From NCBI GenBank assembly GCA_963965975.1, contig OZ014414.1:9357230-9421229 (forward strand): a stretch of 64,000 bases of DNA, written 5' to 3'. Positions within the stretch are counted from its first letter, which is position 1. Every line of letters begins with the position of its first letter. The DNA comes from Xestospongia bergquistia (Eukaryota; Porifera; Demospongiae; Haplosclerida; Petrosiidae). A program made the position numbers and the translations under genes. A model generated the notes under the pieces. It searched no databases. It was not told where the DNA came from and was given only the letters and a program-made list of their open reading frames with translations. Positions 34,164-48,209 of the stretch are shown one piece after another.

Positions 34164-35788
34164 TTATCTATACTCAATTGTTAAATCATTAGTGAGGAAT
34201 TGGTAGATAAAAGTTGCTTTCTTTTTGTTATATTGTACTAATGTCTTCTTTGTGTGACTTAGTCTCATTTCACGAGACATACTAAGAAGAATGTCACCAA
34301 AAACAGATGCTAAAAAGACAATAGCTTATCAAATTGTTTCCATGGTAACTATCAATTTACCTAAAAACTTGGCATCCATCTGATTAACATGAGAATGGTC
34401 TAAAATTTTCTTCAAAAAAGTTATAATATAAACAAAGACTCTTCTATGAACAGTTGAGATCTTTAGTATGATCTAAATGAAAAGATCAATGAATATCAAC
34501 TGATTAATATAGACACACTATAAATGAACAATGTATTAATCAACAAATGGATTTGCAAAAATAAAGAATGGATTCATCATATGACTGATGGATATATAAA
34601 TTAAAGACTTGATCTATATATGTATACAAAAGACAGACCTGTCTACAAAGTATATGATTTTGACATCCTTCCATACATTGTTGATGAAATGAACGAGGAA
34701 TAACTGGTTCTGATAAAGACCGCAAAAAAGTTAATAGACAAGCAGCTACTGAGTACACGCTACCAGCTGTAAAATAAAGTTAAGGGGAAAAAACAAAACC
34801 ACACCCCTTAATAATTAACATTCAATAAAGAGGATACGAAGTTCACTCCCTCCTGTGTCCAATATATCTCTGATTTTCTCACGTTCAATAGTGAGGCCAC
34901 CATCAGTAAAAAGTGACTCCTAAATAACCCAATAGTACATCTTTAAAATAATATATTTTAATTATTAGTATATCAAAAAGAAATTATTTCTTTTAACCAC
35001 AAGTTATAAACTCATTGTCTATATTAAGATAAGTCTATTTAACAATACACAACAAGGGCTCACCACTTCTAGTCCATGGTTAGTTAGATGTGTCACAAGT
35101 TGATATAATTCTTTAGGAATATCAAGAGGAGGTGGAGAAGTTCTAACTGAAGTTGTATCTTTATCAAATTCTTCCCAAGAAGATGACTAGTTTAAAAAAA
35201 AAACATAAGTGCTATATAAATGAATGCTTGGATTGATGGATGGTTGGACGGATTGATCAATGGAGGGATGAATTGATCAATAACCTACCAAAGTAATATC
35301 CAATAATTTACCCGTAGGTACTTCACGTATGTAAGTATGGAGATGAATAAGTTGTTCCAGTGACGAACCAAAACAAGATGGTAAAAAGGAACCAGATATA
35401 GAGATAAAGAAATCCTTTCCCCCTTCAAGATGAAGTACTAAGATGTCCTCTAGTTTCTCTCTGCCATTGTTGAAACTTGATACCATCTCACTATCAATTG
35501 ATACTGATAACTCAATATTGACTTCCTCTTCTACAAAGATCAAAGGACAAAGTTCAAAGGTCAGAACTAATACATGTGTGTCTTTAATGTACCATAAATC
35601 TGGAAATTATATTGTAAATAAATTTTTGTGGTTGCTTACAACTACATATTTTACATAATTTGTTATCATTTCATTTTTAGTATAAATTACATTCATATTT
35701 CTTAAAACCACAAAATAAAAAGCTAAAAAAGAATTTCAAATGTTAAAATTTCTATACAAGAAAATTTCCAGATTTATAATACTATGTG

Positions 35789-35836
<48 letters not shown>

Positions 35837-38800
35837 TAGTTACCAGTAATTAATACAATTGTTAATATATATTGTTAACACAACGTGTCATATAAGACAT
35901 GTTATGCTAAGCAATCAAACAAACAATCCAAACAATAAATATACTAGTAGTTAAAAAAACAAAAAAGTGTTTTTTTAATAATAGAAATAACAACAAATGC
36001 AAACAGTCATATTATCATTGTGTTACATTGCTAAAAATGGACATTTACACTTAGTAACTATTATAATGAAGAATGATGTAGTCATACCTGTGAGTATAAT
36101 GGCTCTTTCTGGTTTTATTGATAACCATGGTTTACATATAGTGTTTCTGTCTGGTGTAGTTAAAAAACTTAATTGAACAGGTCTTTGACCAACATTAAGA
36201 ATTTGAAGATATTGCCTTTGTGGTACCATAAACTTGACATTATTAAACTTGAACTAAATAAGAGGAGAGAGAGAGAGAGAGTAAAAGCAAGGTCATTAAA
36301 TGTCTTTACTTCTAAGGAATTCAGCTCCACTTGAGGAAGTGTCTCATTTTCTTGTTTGTCCAGTTTCCATGTAATATGTTCTAATACATCACGTTCCTTC
36401 TCTGGTATTACTACTTTTACCTAAACAATAGCAATAAGATATTATTAATATGATTGAATAAGATTATGCTAGTTAGATAAATTAATAACTAGCTAATGAA
36501 CTTACTTCCAAATCACAAGTGGCACTAACAGGTTTATGATCACTGATAATCATCTCCGGATGACTCACATATTTTAAAACTTTAATTGAGTCGTCCTCAC
36601 TGTGATAAAGTACACGATCACACCAGGCTGGTGCACGGTGTTTCTCACTAGAATCCCAAGTATTTGTTGAGGGGTCATACTTGTATGTTGGTTTAAAATC
36701 AATAGGTGGTTCCTGAAATTGGTTAAATGCTTCCCCTTTCTTCTGCTGTTGTACCAGCTGGTCATGACGAAGTAGAATAGAGAATTGATATGAGTCGGCC
36801 ATTGCTCTAATAATTTCAGCTGTCATTTCTTGTGAAGTGTTTATGCGATAATTTAGATCTCCCATCCATATTACAACACTAGAAATAATACTAAAGGGGT
36901 GTGGCCAAAAGGTGTGGCTTACTTGTGATCCATTATACTGTATGGTAATGTGGAGCTCTTAAAGAATTGTAATCTACTATATATTTGATGGTAGTCCTGG
37001 GAACAAAACAAAATTAATAATTGTAATAATGCTTTTAACAATGGGACTATAGTTATAATTGAAAAGTGCCTTTAGGGGTGTGGCATACCTGATTTCTTTT
37101 CTCAACTTCCTCAACATGAGCTGCTAAATGTGAATTCACAATACAAATGGATGAGTGAAAAATATTGAAACGTACAGCCACACCCCCTTTGTTACCCTGA
37201 AATAGAAGTGTTGTCAAATGTCATTGTGACTAGTCACATACCAGGTGACCCATGATACCACAGGGGACCATATCAGAGTCCACATCAGAGATATAAGGGA
37301 CGATATCTTTAGAAACATAGACAAGTAATAAAATACCAACCAAACGAATAATGGATATCTACAAAATAATAAATATATGAATAAAATAGGTGTGGCTTTG
37401 ATAAAAATTAACCCTTTTATAATTTCCAGCATATTTAAGTGATGATTCCACTAAATCTACCCACATCTCCTCTCTGTTACTATCTTTTGTAATGAGAGCT
37501 TCAGGACTCAAATCCAGTTCTTGAAACCTGTACATACAAATTTATAACTTGAAATACAGGTTTTAAGACTTACCCTATTGCAAATATATCAGGAATATCT
37601 TCATTGCATAGTAACCATTTGTCCATTCTTTGTATTGCTTGTTGACCATTGACATTCCAAGAACCACAAAATAGTCTATTAAAGAGATAAGTGATTTAGT
37701 TAGCTCTAGAGCTTACTAATTCAACATACTATATTTTATTTGTGACTATTACTGACTTTATTGTTTTCTTTTCACAAAATTCAGACTCTTTCTCTTGTAA
37801 CATACGTTGTATGAGACATTCTCTCATGGAACCTTTTAGTAACAAAACACCAGGTTGATATCTAGTCACCCATGATGATTTTGATTCAGGAGACGTAGTT
37901 GCTTTTGACTGTAGAGAGATATACAGTGATATCAAAGCTAATTTTACAAAATACATGTATAAACATGTACATGGTTATTATGTTGTCAGCCATGTTGTAC
38001 AAAATATTGACCAAATTTGGTAGCCATAAAAACAAATTTGGAAAACACCCTGTACAAAATGGTAGCATAGCAAGTTAGCAACTGCAAAAACATAATCCAT
38101 TTTACAACATATACAATATTTTATAATACTATAAAAATCACACTTTGTTTGTTTACCTTTCCCTTTTTTCTGAAGAGTTTTGGACTTCTTGAATAGACTT
38201 GACTACGTTGAACTGTTGTCTCTGTGGATTTTTCTGTTACTTTGTGAAGTCCCAAAGGAACACTTGAAGGAATCCTGTGAGCAGAGGTGTAGGAGGTGTG
38301 GTTATCAGACTGAACTAACAATGACTGTGCTGTAAGAGTTGTAGTACTACGCATGCGACGATGATTATAATCTAAAGAACTACTGGAATCTGGATCAGAT
38401 AAAACCTCCAGTGACATCGGACGATGAAGTAAGGGTGATGGACTTCTTCTCTGTTTATTTCCTTCAACTTTAACCATTTCTACTTCTGAATCACTCTCAA
38501 CATAAAACTTGCTCTTGGAAAATTGCTGTACTAACTCTTCTTGAAATGGATTTTCAATGAAGTTACTAGTATCTAAATGTTGTCCTTGTGGACGTTCCCG
38601 AGGAAAATCATGCTCTTCAAATGGGTTCTCCAATTCTGTAGAGCTAAGTGTTTCCGGCTCTTCATGTAGGTCTTGTGGGAACTGGTAGGAAGGAGAAGAC
38701 GAGGGTGAGGGAGTTACATGTAAATCATCATCTAAAACAACTTGAAACCCACGGTGGACTTTTTTATCTAGAAGATCTTCTTGGGAGTGCCTTTTATGTT

Positions 38801-40765
38801 CTGCATTAGGATGTGTGTCATTAACTTCTAATTTTAACTTAGTTATGTTAGATTCAGAAAAACTCGCTCGAACTGAAGTAGTAAGAAATGGATTTTTTAA
38901 TCCCAATTTGGAAGGGAAATGAACGTGGTCAGTCACATGTAACATACGGGAATGTGGTTCAGAAGGATGTTCAATATTTACAAGAGGTGGAGTGTTAAAC
39001 CTAATATTTCTGGTAGGCTCCCGATCAGGTGTACTACGAGAACTACCATGATCATATTGTTGATAGAGAGGATCAAACTCGTTAACCAAACTCTCGCACA
39101 CTATTAAAAACAAAGAAATTCAGGAACAAGATAAATTACATGTAGATGGTCATAGTATATAGATGTACTATATAATATATATACATATAATATATAGCTT
39201 ATGAACTTAAATAAGGTACAGGTATATTCACACATAAATCATGCCTTTATTCTCACTTGCAACCTCTGTCATACCATCTGGATTAGGTGTTATAATATAA
39301 CTCCATGGCCATTTTTCTGAAGAAAAAAAGGAAAATTGAGAGATACTTTAGCTTCCTCTCTTACCTGGAAAACCAAGTTGCAGGTTTTCCTCATCTTGAA
39401 GATCAATCAAAGGGGGTGTGGTTGATATGTTAGGCTTGCAAAACCGATCCCAACCAGTTCGACAAGTTTCATAGCCACGAAGCCATTCAAAGGAAGACCT
39501 CTCATCTTCAGAAGACACTAAACAACAACAAAAATTAAAAATTGAATTTTACTTGCACTATTTATATAGAGATTGGCAATGAAATATTTTGGTAAATGCA
39601 GTTTAAAATTAAAGAAGAAATGGTAAGAAAATAGGAGTCAACCTTAAAGTGAAACAGTTCAGAAAAGTAGACAACTAAACTTACCATAAGCATCTTTTGC
39701 CAAATTTACTTGACTGATGAACATGGCTGTTTTGGTATCATATGGAAGTAAAAACACAATGACATCACCGTGTACATTGACTTCAACTCGGCAACCAGCT
39801 GGCATGGAGGACTGCAGTGTCAATGTAAACATGTCATATATTGGCATTAGCATGTCAACCGAAAGACTGCCAAGACTGTCAGCCTCGAATGCAAATAATC
39901 TGAGGTCAAAGGTTAAAAGAAAAGGTGTAAGTTGAAACTGTATTGATGTACTGTGTCACTTACGCATGCTCTTGTGTACCTTCATGTTTTACAATAGCTA
40001 GTGTGCGCTCTTCATTTGCATGAGCACCCAATAACTTCCCATGGATAATGTGAATACAATTAACAGTTAAGGGAAATACATTATACTCAATAAACAAAAT
40101 CAAAGTAGTTATATCATTATATGTCCTTTTTATAATCAATTTAAGAAATACTGTGTACATGAGTTGAACAACTGGAAATATATACTACATGCTAATTACT
40201 AATATGTGATCTTTGCTAATTATTGTAACTCTACCAGCTGTTATCTTTAAAACAATGTTCGTTTTCATATCCAATCATGTTAGACAATTAACTGACAACA
40301 TGACATGAGTCTAACAATACATAACGTGTAATGTTACTACAAGTATCTTGTACCTGTTCATGTTCAATTTATAAAATTACATGAATTTTTAAAATACAAA
40401 CTTATTCATAACTACAGGTGAATCATTGGCACAAAAACAAAAGCCAATATACTATTATAATAACTTGTACTATAACTAGACCAGTCACTATAATATATTG
40501 TACATGAGATCATTGCAATAATCATCTTATGTCATAATTATAAGTATATTTACATGTCATATTAACACTTTAAATAACGAAGTCTCTAAAGTGGTCCAAT
40601 CAATTAACATTATTTATTTTGTTTAGGTATCCTCCGAATATGAATAAATCTAACATACTAAATGTATATTATCAACATCAGAGTACAAGATTGACATTAG
40701 TAGGATATAAATTTACAAGTATCTGTCGGACGTAAAAGTTGTTGTATAGAGACTTTACTGCTCAT
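34164..40765 (-). CDS. INPP5B: OCRL/INPP5B-type inositol polyphosphate 5-phosphatase, copy B (full length)
   Basis: The N-terminal exons give an INPP5B-like PH domain: a probable first exon with ATG at 40765 ([15 protein letters not shown]), then [31 protein letters not shown] (junction 39964/39899) and [14 protein letters not shown], followed by exons 39517-39365 and 39316-39275. A 944-bp exon (39100-38157) encodes a disordered linker with three NPF motifs. The 5-phosphatase domain (about 37917-36500) has the same motifs as copy A (NVNGQ, GDLNYR, PAWCDR, SDHKP). The ASH ([20 protein letters not shown]) and RhoGAP-like domains follow, ending at 34164. The family dephosphorylates PI(4,5)P2 on endosomes and Golgi and binds Rab GTPases and F&H-motif adaptors. 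The junction between the first exon and the 40.0-kb exon was not resolved. Confidence 0.9.
35790..35836. repeat. (AT)n microsatellite in a copy B intron
   Basis: About 22 uninterrupted AT dinucleotides between the ASH-domain exons. Confidence 0.95.
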
Positions 40766-41429
40766 TGCTTTGTGCTAGAGTCTAGAAGAAGACAGGGTTA
40801 GTGAATAAAATACAAAACGTAATTTAAAATAATAACAATAAATGAAACATTCTCCAAAATAGTTAAGTTATAAATTGATTGAGAACAAGTAATCAAATCT
40901 CATAATTCTTTGGGAAATTTATCAATTTAATTGTATTGATTTCAGAACATCATTTCATGTCCTCAATCATAAACACTATTGACAATATTATTAATGATTT
41001 TGGAATGAGACTGTGTTGATTCTAAGTTCCCTCTTCATTTCAAAGTACTCCAAAAATACGACAACGGACATTACAGACTTACATATTAAACTAACTACTA
41101 CACTGATTGTGGCCAGTAAATAGAAGAAAAGCTTATTTTAAATTAACTAATGAAAATATTGTTAATAGACGCGTCTTCTCAGTTATACTGAGGACGTTAA
41201 CAAATACTCACTTCATAAATGATCTTTAGACTGGTTTAAAAGGATCGTCGCTTACAATTTTCTTACTAATAGAACGAAATAACGTGATATGATAAAGTTA
41301 AAGGCTATGGGCGGTACCTCCTTTTGGTATTTTAATTAATAGGTAAGTACGCATTCTGATTATTAGATTATAAACGGTAATTAATATAAACACGTTAGCA
41401 AATTTAATACATTAATAACTAGCGAATGT
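40766..41429. other. Intergenic, upstream of copy B and downstream of LAS1L
   Basis: Contains the probable promoter of phosphatase copy B and the 3' untranslated region of LAS1L, which converges head-to-tail on the same strand. No exon recognised. Confidence 0.5.
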
Positions 41430-44400
41430 TTAATAAAGTGATATTGCTTGTTGAATCATTTGCAGCTGCACAGAATTGATGTCGCCATTATCATCATGAC
41501 TACTTGTTTCTCTCTGCTCATTACAATCTTCATCACATTCTTCACTGTTATCAGGAGATAATGTTAAAAACCAATGAGTTAAGGAGTTATTAGCAGTAGT
41601 TGGTTGCTCTTCTGTAGTTTCTTGCCTGACATTAGTAGGGAGATCAAAGGTCAATGGAGTCAGCTGTTGATCTGGTATGCAACCTAGAGGACAATTATAC
41701 CAATCTGGTCCTACAAGTAAGGATATAAAGAAGTTATTAATAGGATATTAATTGCAAAATAAAGTTTAAATATTATGCGCAATAATTTGATTTTACCATT
41801 AGCTTTTCTCCATGTTATTCTCTTGTCCACATCTACTTCATTATGACTTTCCTCTGGAATGAGTGGCTGTTGAGAATTGTTTATAACCTTCAATTTGAGC
41901 TCCTGTAACTCTCTCTCGTACTCTTCATTGAGGAGGGGAAGAGAGAGTGAGGAGACAGAACGAAAGGAGATTCGTTCAGAGATAGTAACAAGTGCATTAA
42001 GATGTAGTATAGAGTCACGTTTGGAAGAATCAAAGAAAGACATATGAGAAAGCAGTCTGAATAAAGAAAGGAGGGAGTCCATGATACTTAGTAGACATCA
42101 TATATGTCAAGAGACAAATGTCAAAAGAAAAGGTTTTCAGATAAAATTTATCAGAGAATCTTTTTCTTTTGACATGAAAAAGATAGAAAGTGATAAATCA
42201 CACTACAACATGTTCAGATAAAGGGGCTATAATGCTCAGTGAGTAAATAATATCATTGTAAAGAGAAAGATGTTTCCTAAACAATGTTTATTGAAAACCT
42301 TTTCTCTTGTCTATGAAGAGAATGCCACGGGGACAAAATAAATGATATATATATATATAGAAGTACCTTTCAGTAATAGCATAAGAGTAGATTCCAGGAT
42401 AATCTTTAGCTATTTCTAACAATTTTTGACATTGTATATCACCAGGCATTATACTAGTGTCTTCGGTCAAATCTAAAAGTAAGTATTAAAGAGATTTATC
42501 AATACAATGTTACAATTAAATGAATGTATAAAGTATATGAGTTATAACATATACTGGATTATATAGGGATAATGACTAGTAATGGTCGCTATATTTTATT
42601 GGATAATTAATACTGTAGTATTGAATTTAATGTATTAATTTTATATTGAGATGTAACACATTAGATACAGTATATATTATATTTATAACTCATGTAGATA
42701 ATATAATAATGACAGATAATATTATAAATATTGTTAATGTAAATATTTAGATTAAGATGCTTAAAATAACTATAAACCTTTCAATATATATGTAAAATAA
42801 ATATAACAAAATATATTAGAAATATTATTATTATTAAACATTATTACCTAAATGTACTTGTACAGATGTTTCAGAACTTTTATGAGTTACTATTTGTTGA
42901 GAGGGAGATGTCAATATAATCCCTAACCATCCTGCAAGTGTTTGTTTCCATGTATTAGCGATACCTATATATTAAAGATAGTATCTAAATAAAATAACAT
43001 TGTACTTGCTTTTAAAGCTATGGACTGCAATGATAAGAACATGGATAAGATTAGTTTTAACAGATGAGTGATAACGTCCCATGTTAAATAGGAGGGTCTC
43101 CCATTTATTAACAAGAGATAATGATAATGTAGGAAATTCAAGGAGTTTTGCTCTGTCTGGTACTGGCAATAAGAGAGATAAGATGTGGGTGTGGTTAAAG
43201 TTGTAGGTGTACTATATTACCTATGACATTGTATTCGTCTGGTGAATCTGGATTGAGAAAGATCTCTTCTTTAAGTAAAGCTAGCAAGGTACTAATATGT
43301 ATATGTGTGAAGAAAAAACAACACAAATAATGTCAGCAGATTCAATTTCAATATTAGTGAACAATACAATATTAGGAAGAGTTAATAAAATATAATAACT
43401 TCTGATGGTATTTTAATTGACAAAAACACAGCAACACTTCAATCCTGATGGGTCTTAATTAGGTATGTCACAAGATCAGAAATCTTGTTATGCATTTTTG
43501 TCAATAACAATACAATCACAAGTTTGTTTTTTTTGGGACTTATATCTATAATATCTTTGACTAAATATATCAATGATAAATACAATAGAAATTTTTTTAT
43601 TTCATTGTGATAAGTTAAAGACCTCCTCTATTATTCATAATATCCACACAAACCATGTTAGATATTATGATTATTAAAAATATGTAACTCAATTTGGGAA
43701 AACCACACTTGTTGTTGGACTGAACAATTCGAACAACAATTGCATATATCCTATTGTCATGTGGCCAGAGTGTACAGGATGTTAATTAAACTCAGTATCG
43801 AGGAAGATCTATCATTAAATTAATTGACTACCACATTTTGTAATCATCTTGTACAAAATAGCTATATAGCAAGTCACACAATAATTATGATACACTTACT
43901 ATAAGTGAGTATTAGCCAATGATTTATAAATAGATTTCACTTTAACTTGACGTTCTTTGTTACTGTTACATATACTATATTCTTGAAGACCACTTCTTAA
44001 TATTTCAGATGATCCTAAAGTATTTTAATTAAAATATAATATGTACTTTTATTTACTGGGCAAACAACAATGCTCTTCACTATAATGAGAGAGAGTGGTC
44101 AGTTGAGATGATTCAACTTTCTGAGATTGTTGCCAAGAACTGGATATCTAAAGGACAAGAGAGGAGAGAGGAAGATGAAAAATAGAGTATAAAGAGAGAG
44201 AGAGAGAGAGAGAATAAAAGAGAAAAAAAGGAAAAACAAGGAGCAAGAGAAGGAAATAAATTAAAAAGAAGAGAGAAAAGTAATAAGATTTATTACAATA
44301 CAATCAAAACCTGTTGTATTAATTGTTCAGTATTTGCTAATGGCAATGATGAGTATTGAGGTTTCCAATAATTCGTCCACAGCCACTGATAAGCAAATTG

Positions 44401-45197
44401 TGCCCCATATCTTAAAGTGGACAAAGAAGGAAGAACTCGATGAGTACTGGAATGACGAAGTTCAACTAACCAATGAGGGATACCAAACTATTAAAGAAAC
44501 AAGGAATTAATTAATTAAAATATAATAATGGGATAAAATGAATTTATAAATAGGCATACAGTAATTGTTAATAATGGAAGGAGCTATGAGTTATAAAATA
44601 TAATAACTAAAGATATAACATGATACATTCCATTGTTACAAAAGATTTGTGTCTTTAATTAATTTATATCAAGTAAAATTTCTAGGAAATAAAGTCATTA
44701 CATTACTATTTTAATCAGACTGTCTTAGAACAATAGTTATGACATTATTATGTATGACTTTAATAAAAACCTTGCCTTTGTCACTACTTCGTGTATTCTA
44801 CCACGTTTCCCCTGCCAATATCCATAATCATGAATAGCATTAATAAATCTAAAGAGTAGTATGATATAAATGGGTGTGGTCATCCTACCCACCTCGTAAT
44901 CACCATAGCAAACAAAAGACTTAAAGACTCATCTGTAGAAATGTCCTTGTCTCGTAAGGCAGCCTCGTCTCTTAATAAGCACTCTACAATATCTGCTGTT
45001 GACTCCACAGGGAAAGGTATTGTACCACGTGCTCTCCAAGCAGCCACACGATGAATTCCTTTTCTTTTGTCTTCCAAATTTTCTCCATAAAGCCATGAGC
45101 AGACAGCCTTCCACTCTATCTCATCTATCCACGGACAATGAAGTCCTTTATGAGTTCTATCAACAAACAGTTCTTTAATATGATCTCGAGCAATCAT
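41430..45197 (-). CDS. LAS1L: Las1-like HEPN endoribonuclease, pre-rRNA ITS2 processing
   Basis: About ten exons. Exon 1 (45197-44893) has the Las1 start CPWIDEIEWKAVCSWLYGEN, RKGIHRVAAWRARGTIPFPV and STADIVECLL. Exons 2-3 (44848-44776, 44487 to about 44312) give KFGIPHWLVELRHSSTHRVL, containing the HEPN nuclease motif RHxxTH, then GAQFAYQWLWTNYW. Later exons encode a less conserved region. The last two (about 42058-41800 and 41713-41430) end with the PDWYNCPLGCIPDQ motif typical of animal LAS1L, an acidic stretch and the stop at 41430. The protein cleaves ITS2 in 60S ribosome maturation with the kinase NOL9. Two introns use GC donors (44775 and 43009), each required for frame continuity. The start codon is 79 bp from the divergent Kelch gene. 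Confidence 0.93.
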
Positions 45198-45276
45198 TTC
45201 ACCACGTGTTCTCAGATTAACTATTCATTATAACTAACCACTCCCATTTATTTATTACAAGACGTTATTTATCACT
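45198..45276. promoter_or_regulatory. Bidirectional promoter, LAS1L and Kelch gene 1
   Basis: Only 79 bp between divergent start codons; both genes must start transcription here. Confidence 0.6.
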
Positions 45277-47853
45277 ATGGAAGTAGATGGATTCTCACAA
45301 AATGAATCTTATATTCCTGGAAAGAGAAGAGGGGCTAGTTCGTGTGTCAGTAAAGATAGGGAAAAGGTCTATATGTTCAGAGGTTATCCAGGTGATCGAT
45401 GCGGACGAGAGATAGCAGAGAACCATATTGCTGTTTTTGATTTTGACAAAAGAAGTTGGACTAAGGAGGCATTCGGTGCTAACAGTGAAAATCCTCCAGT
45501 AGACGCTGGAGCCTGTTGTACTATCATTAATGACTGTCTCTATATGTTTGGTGGATGGCAAGTGGGACAACTTAACAATGAAGTCTATGAACTTAATCTG
45601 GATACAATTGCATGGCGACAAATTGAGCCTGTAGACACCTCAAATGAACCTCTGTTAAAAAATAAATGTGGCATTATTCCATATGGCAATGACATGTTGT
45701 GCATATTTGGTGGATATGGTTACCCTGTAGTGGACGGTATCTTACAAAAGGGTGCAATGTATGACTGGGAGAGACCACTGATGGGAGGGATCTGGATTGG
45801 TTGGACGAATGAATTGCACTTGTTTCATCTTAAGAAAAGAATTTGGATTGTACCACAGACTGCTGGTGTTCCGCCAAAACCTTGTGCAGCATTCTCGTTT
45901 AACCGAATTGACAGGCACCGTGTTTTATTGTTTGGTGGACGACAGAAAGCAGAACGAGTCAATGAAATTCATGTTTTAGACATGGCTACTTGGGTAAGTA
46001 TGAGATATTAGTGTGTATACTTTTGAATCACTTTAATATCTTCATGCTTAGCAACTTGTATGTCCTTTTATGGTAATACTTGACTTATGAGTAACACAAC
46101 TAATTGTGTCACTATATTTGTAAGAATTGTATCAATTATAAGGATTTAAGAAGAAATGGTTATAGAGTATAGCTGAGTATTAAAGAATGAAAAGTCAAAG
46201 TTATGTTAAAAGACTATAGCTCAAAGCTGAAATAAAATATATTATAATATTTTATTACAGCAATGGATTAATTATTTATTATAGCAATGGAGTGGTGCTA
46301 TTATTCCTACTGGTCCAGAACAACCTTGGCCTAAGAAACGATCCTTACAAACAACATGCTCTTTATATGATCCACAATATGTACCTATTGTTTGTGAAGA
46401 AACAAAAGGTAATTAGCATTCTCCTATGTCAGTAATTTGTAAGTGAATCAACTCAGACCAAGATCATTTATATGATGTGAGACTAATATTGGTCAGTGTT
46501 GTTAATGTAAGAATAGTGTACCTCTATTCTCTATCTCCTTCTCAAATAGCTTATAATGGCAGGATTTCATTACTTTTCTATCCTTATAGTTGTATCTAAT
46601 CACTTTCAATGGTTACCATGTGAACCACCAAACCTCTCCAATAACAATAAGGATATATCACATACTATTGAAGGACAACAAATATTGTTGCTATGGGGAA
46701 TGGATAATAAAGGAGATCCTATTAATGACTCATGGATTTTAAATATCAATACTATGACATGGAAACAAGTAAATAGTCTGTCTGTTGTTTTGAGTCATTC
46801 CCAGAATGTGTGAAATGTCTAATCCCAAAATATCTAATCCCATAATGTGATAACTGAGGTGTTAATATAACAAAGACTATTTCAAGAGTAATAGACTTTG
46901 TTCTATAAATAGATTAGATAGCTAGAAAGTGTTACAGTACATATATAAATGTAGTATACCAAGTTAATCACTAAAGGAGTTCATTACTACACAAAAAGGT
47001 GAAGAAGCCCTTACATTGAAAACATTGTCAGTAGAACAGTTCTTTTTGCAACAAGTAGGTGATGCTGGCAAGATCCTTATTTTTGTGACACTCTGGGATT
47101 AGACATTCTGGGATGTTTCCATTATTATAATCAATTTATTTTTGTCCATGTTTCTATTACCTATCAGTTATATTTCTTGATACTCTGTATATCTATCTAC
47201 TTTGTCTCTCTGGCCATTCATCTTCTTGTGTATTATTTTTTACATGTAGTTCTATTTACCCTCACATTTAAGTCCCAGAATATGGCATGTATCAGAATGT
47301 CTATATACAGCACCTAATGAGTGTTTAGTGATGACATTTGGTGGTGCCACTGATAACCTGTTTAGTCATCCTGAAAATACCACACCCACAAGTTGTGAAA
47401 CACTAATCTTTAAATTTGGTAAGAAATTTTTTATAATTTATATTTTTTTAATTACATAAAATTAATTTTGAGTTGGTCTTCATATTCAAATTATACTGTG
47501 AGTCTGTGACTAATACCAAAATTTTAAATTATATATATGCTTATATGAAATTGTCCTGAATACATAGTAAATATCATGTTTAAATTTTTAATTATGTATT
47601 ATGAAAGTGTTTCATTGTTTATTTTATTTAACTATTGTTTTTCATCACTTCAGGAATGTCTTCACTCTATAAATTATGTCAACAATTATTGTTGTCTCTC
47701 TATCGTGATGATATCTCCGTCTTGCAGCCATTACTACCTCTACATATCTTTAGTCAACTCTCTAAAATAAAGGAGCAGGAGACTAATGGATGTTCCATCC
47801 TCTCTGTCCAATATCCATCAAATAATATAGATGATGAATATGTTATAATTTAG
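45277..47853 (+). CDS. Kelch-repeat protein with C-terminal SOCS/BC-box-like motif (copy 1)
   Basis: Five exons (45277-45993, 46285-46408, 46590-46768, 47250-47418, 47654-47853) join in exact phase to 462 residues. The protein is built of Kelch blades: GACCTIINDCLYMFGGWQVG, MLCIFGGYGY, HRVLLFGGRQ, QQILLLWGMDN and CLVMTFGGATDN, with the usual -GG- and downstream W (W..I.P). The last exon encodes SSLYKLCQQLL...LLPLHIFSQL. This fits the BC-box consensus (S/T/P)LxxxCxxx(L/I/V) followed by an LPLP-like segment, as in SOCS-box proteins that recruit elongin B/C-cullin E3 ligases. It would then be a substrate-receptor subunit (inference). It is head-to-tail with two relatives and divergent from LAS1L. 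Confidence 0.88.
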
Positions 47854-48209
47854 ATATATTGTTGTTATTAACTTTATTTTATGTAAGAGAGACCTTTCCT
47901 TTTAATTTATCAAATGCTATTTAAATAAAAAAGCTATAACATCATTTAGACAAATAAATTATTTATACTGTCCAAATTATACATGATAATAATGATAAAA
48001 TTTTACACTATAAATAATTATTAATAATATATTATTATACGTTAATTAATTATGCAGTGTTACTTGCTAAATACTCATAGTACTCAGTACTAGGAAAAGG
48101 ACTTGTTAATTGTAAGTGCTCACAAATGCATCCTAATCATGTATGTCAATGAATTTTATTATTATTATTATAATTTTAATAACTAGCTCAGGTAATTGAT
48201 AATGGGCCA
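47854..48209. other. Intergenic between Kelch genes 1 and 2
   Basis: AT-rich spacer with the 3' end of gene 1 and the promoter of gene 2. Nothing else seen. Confidence 0.5.
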
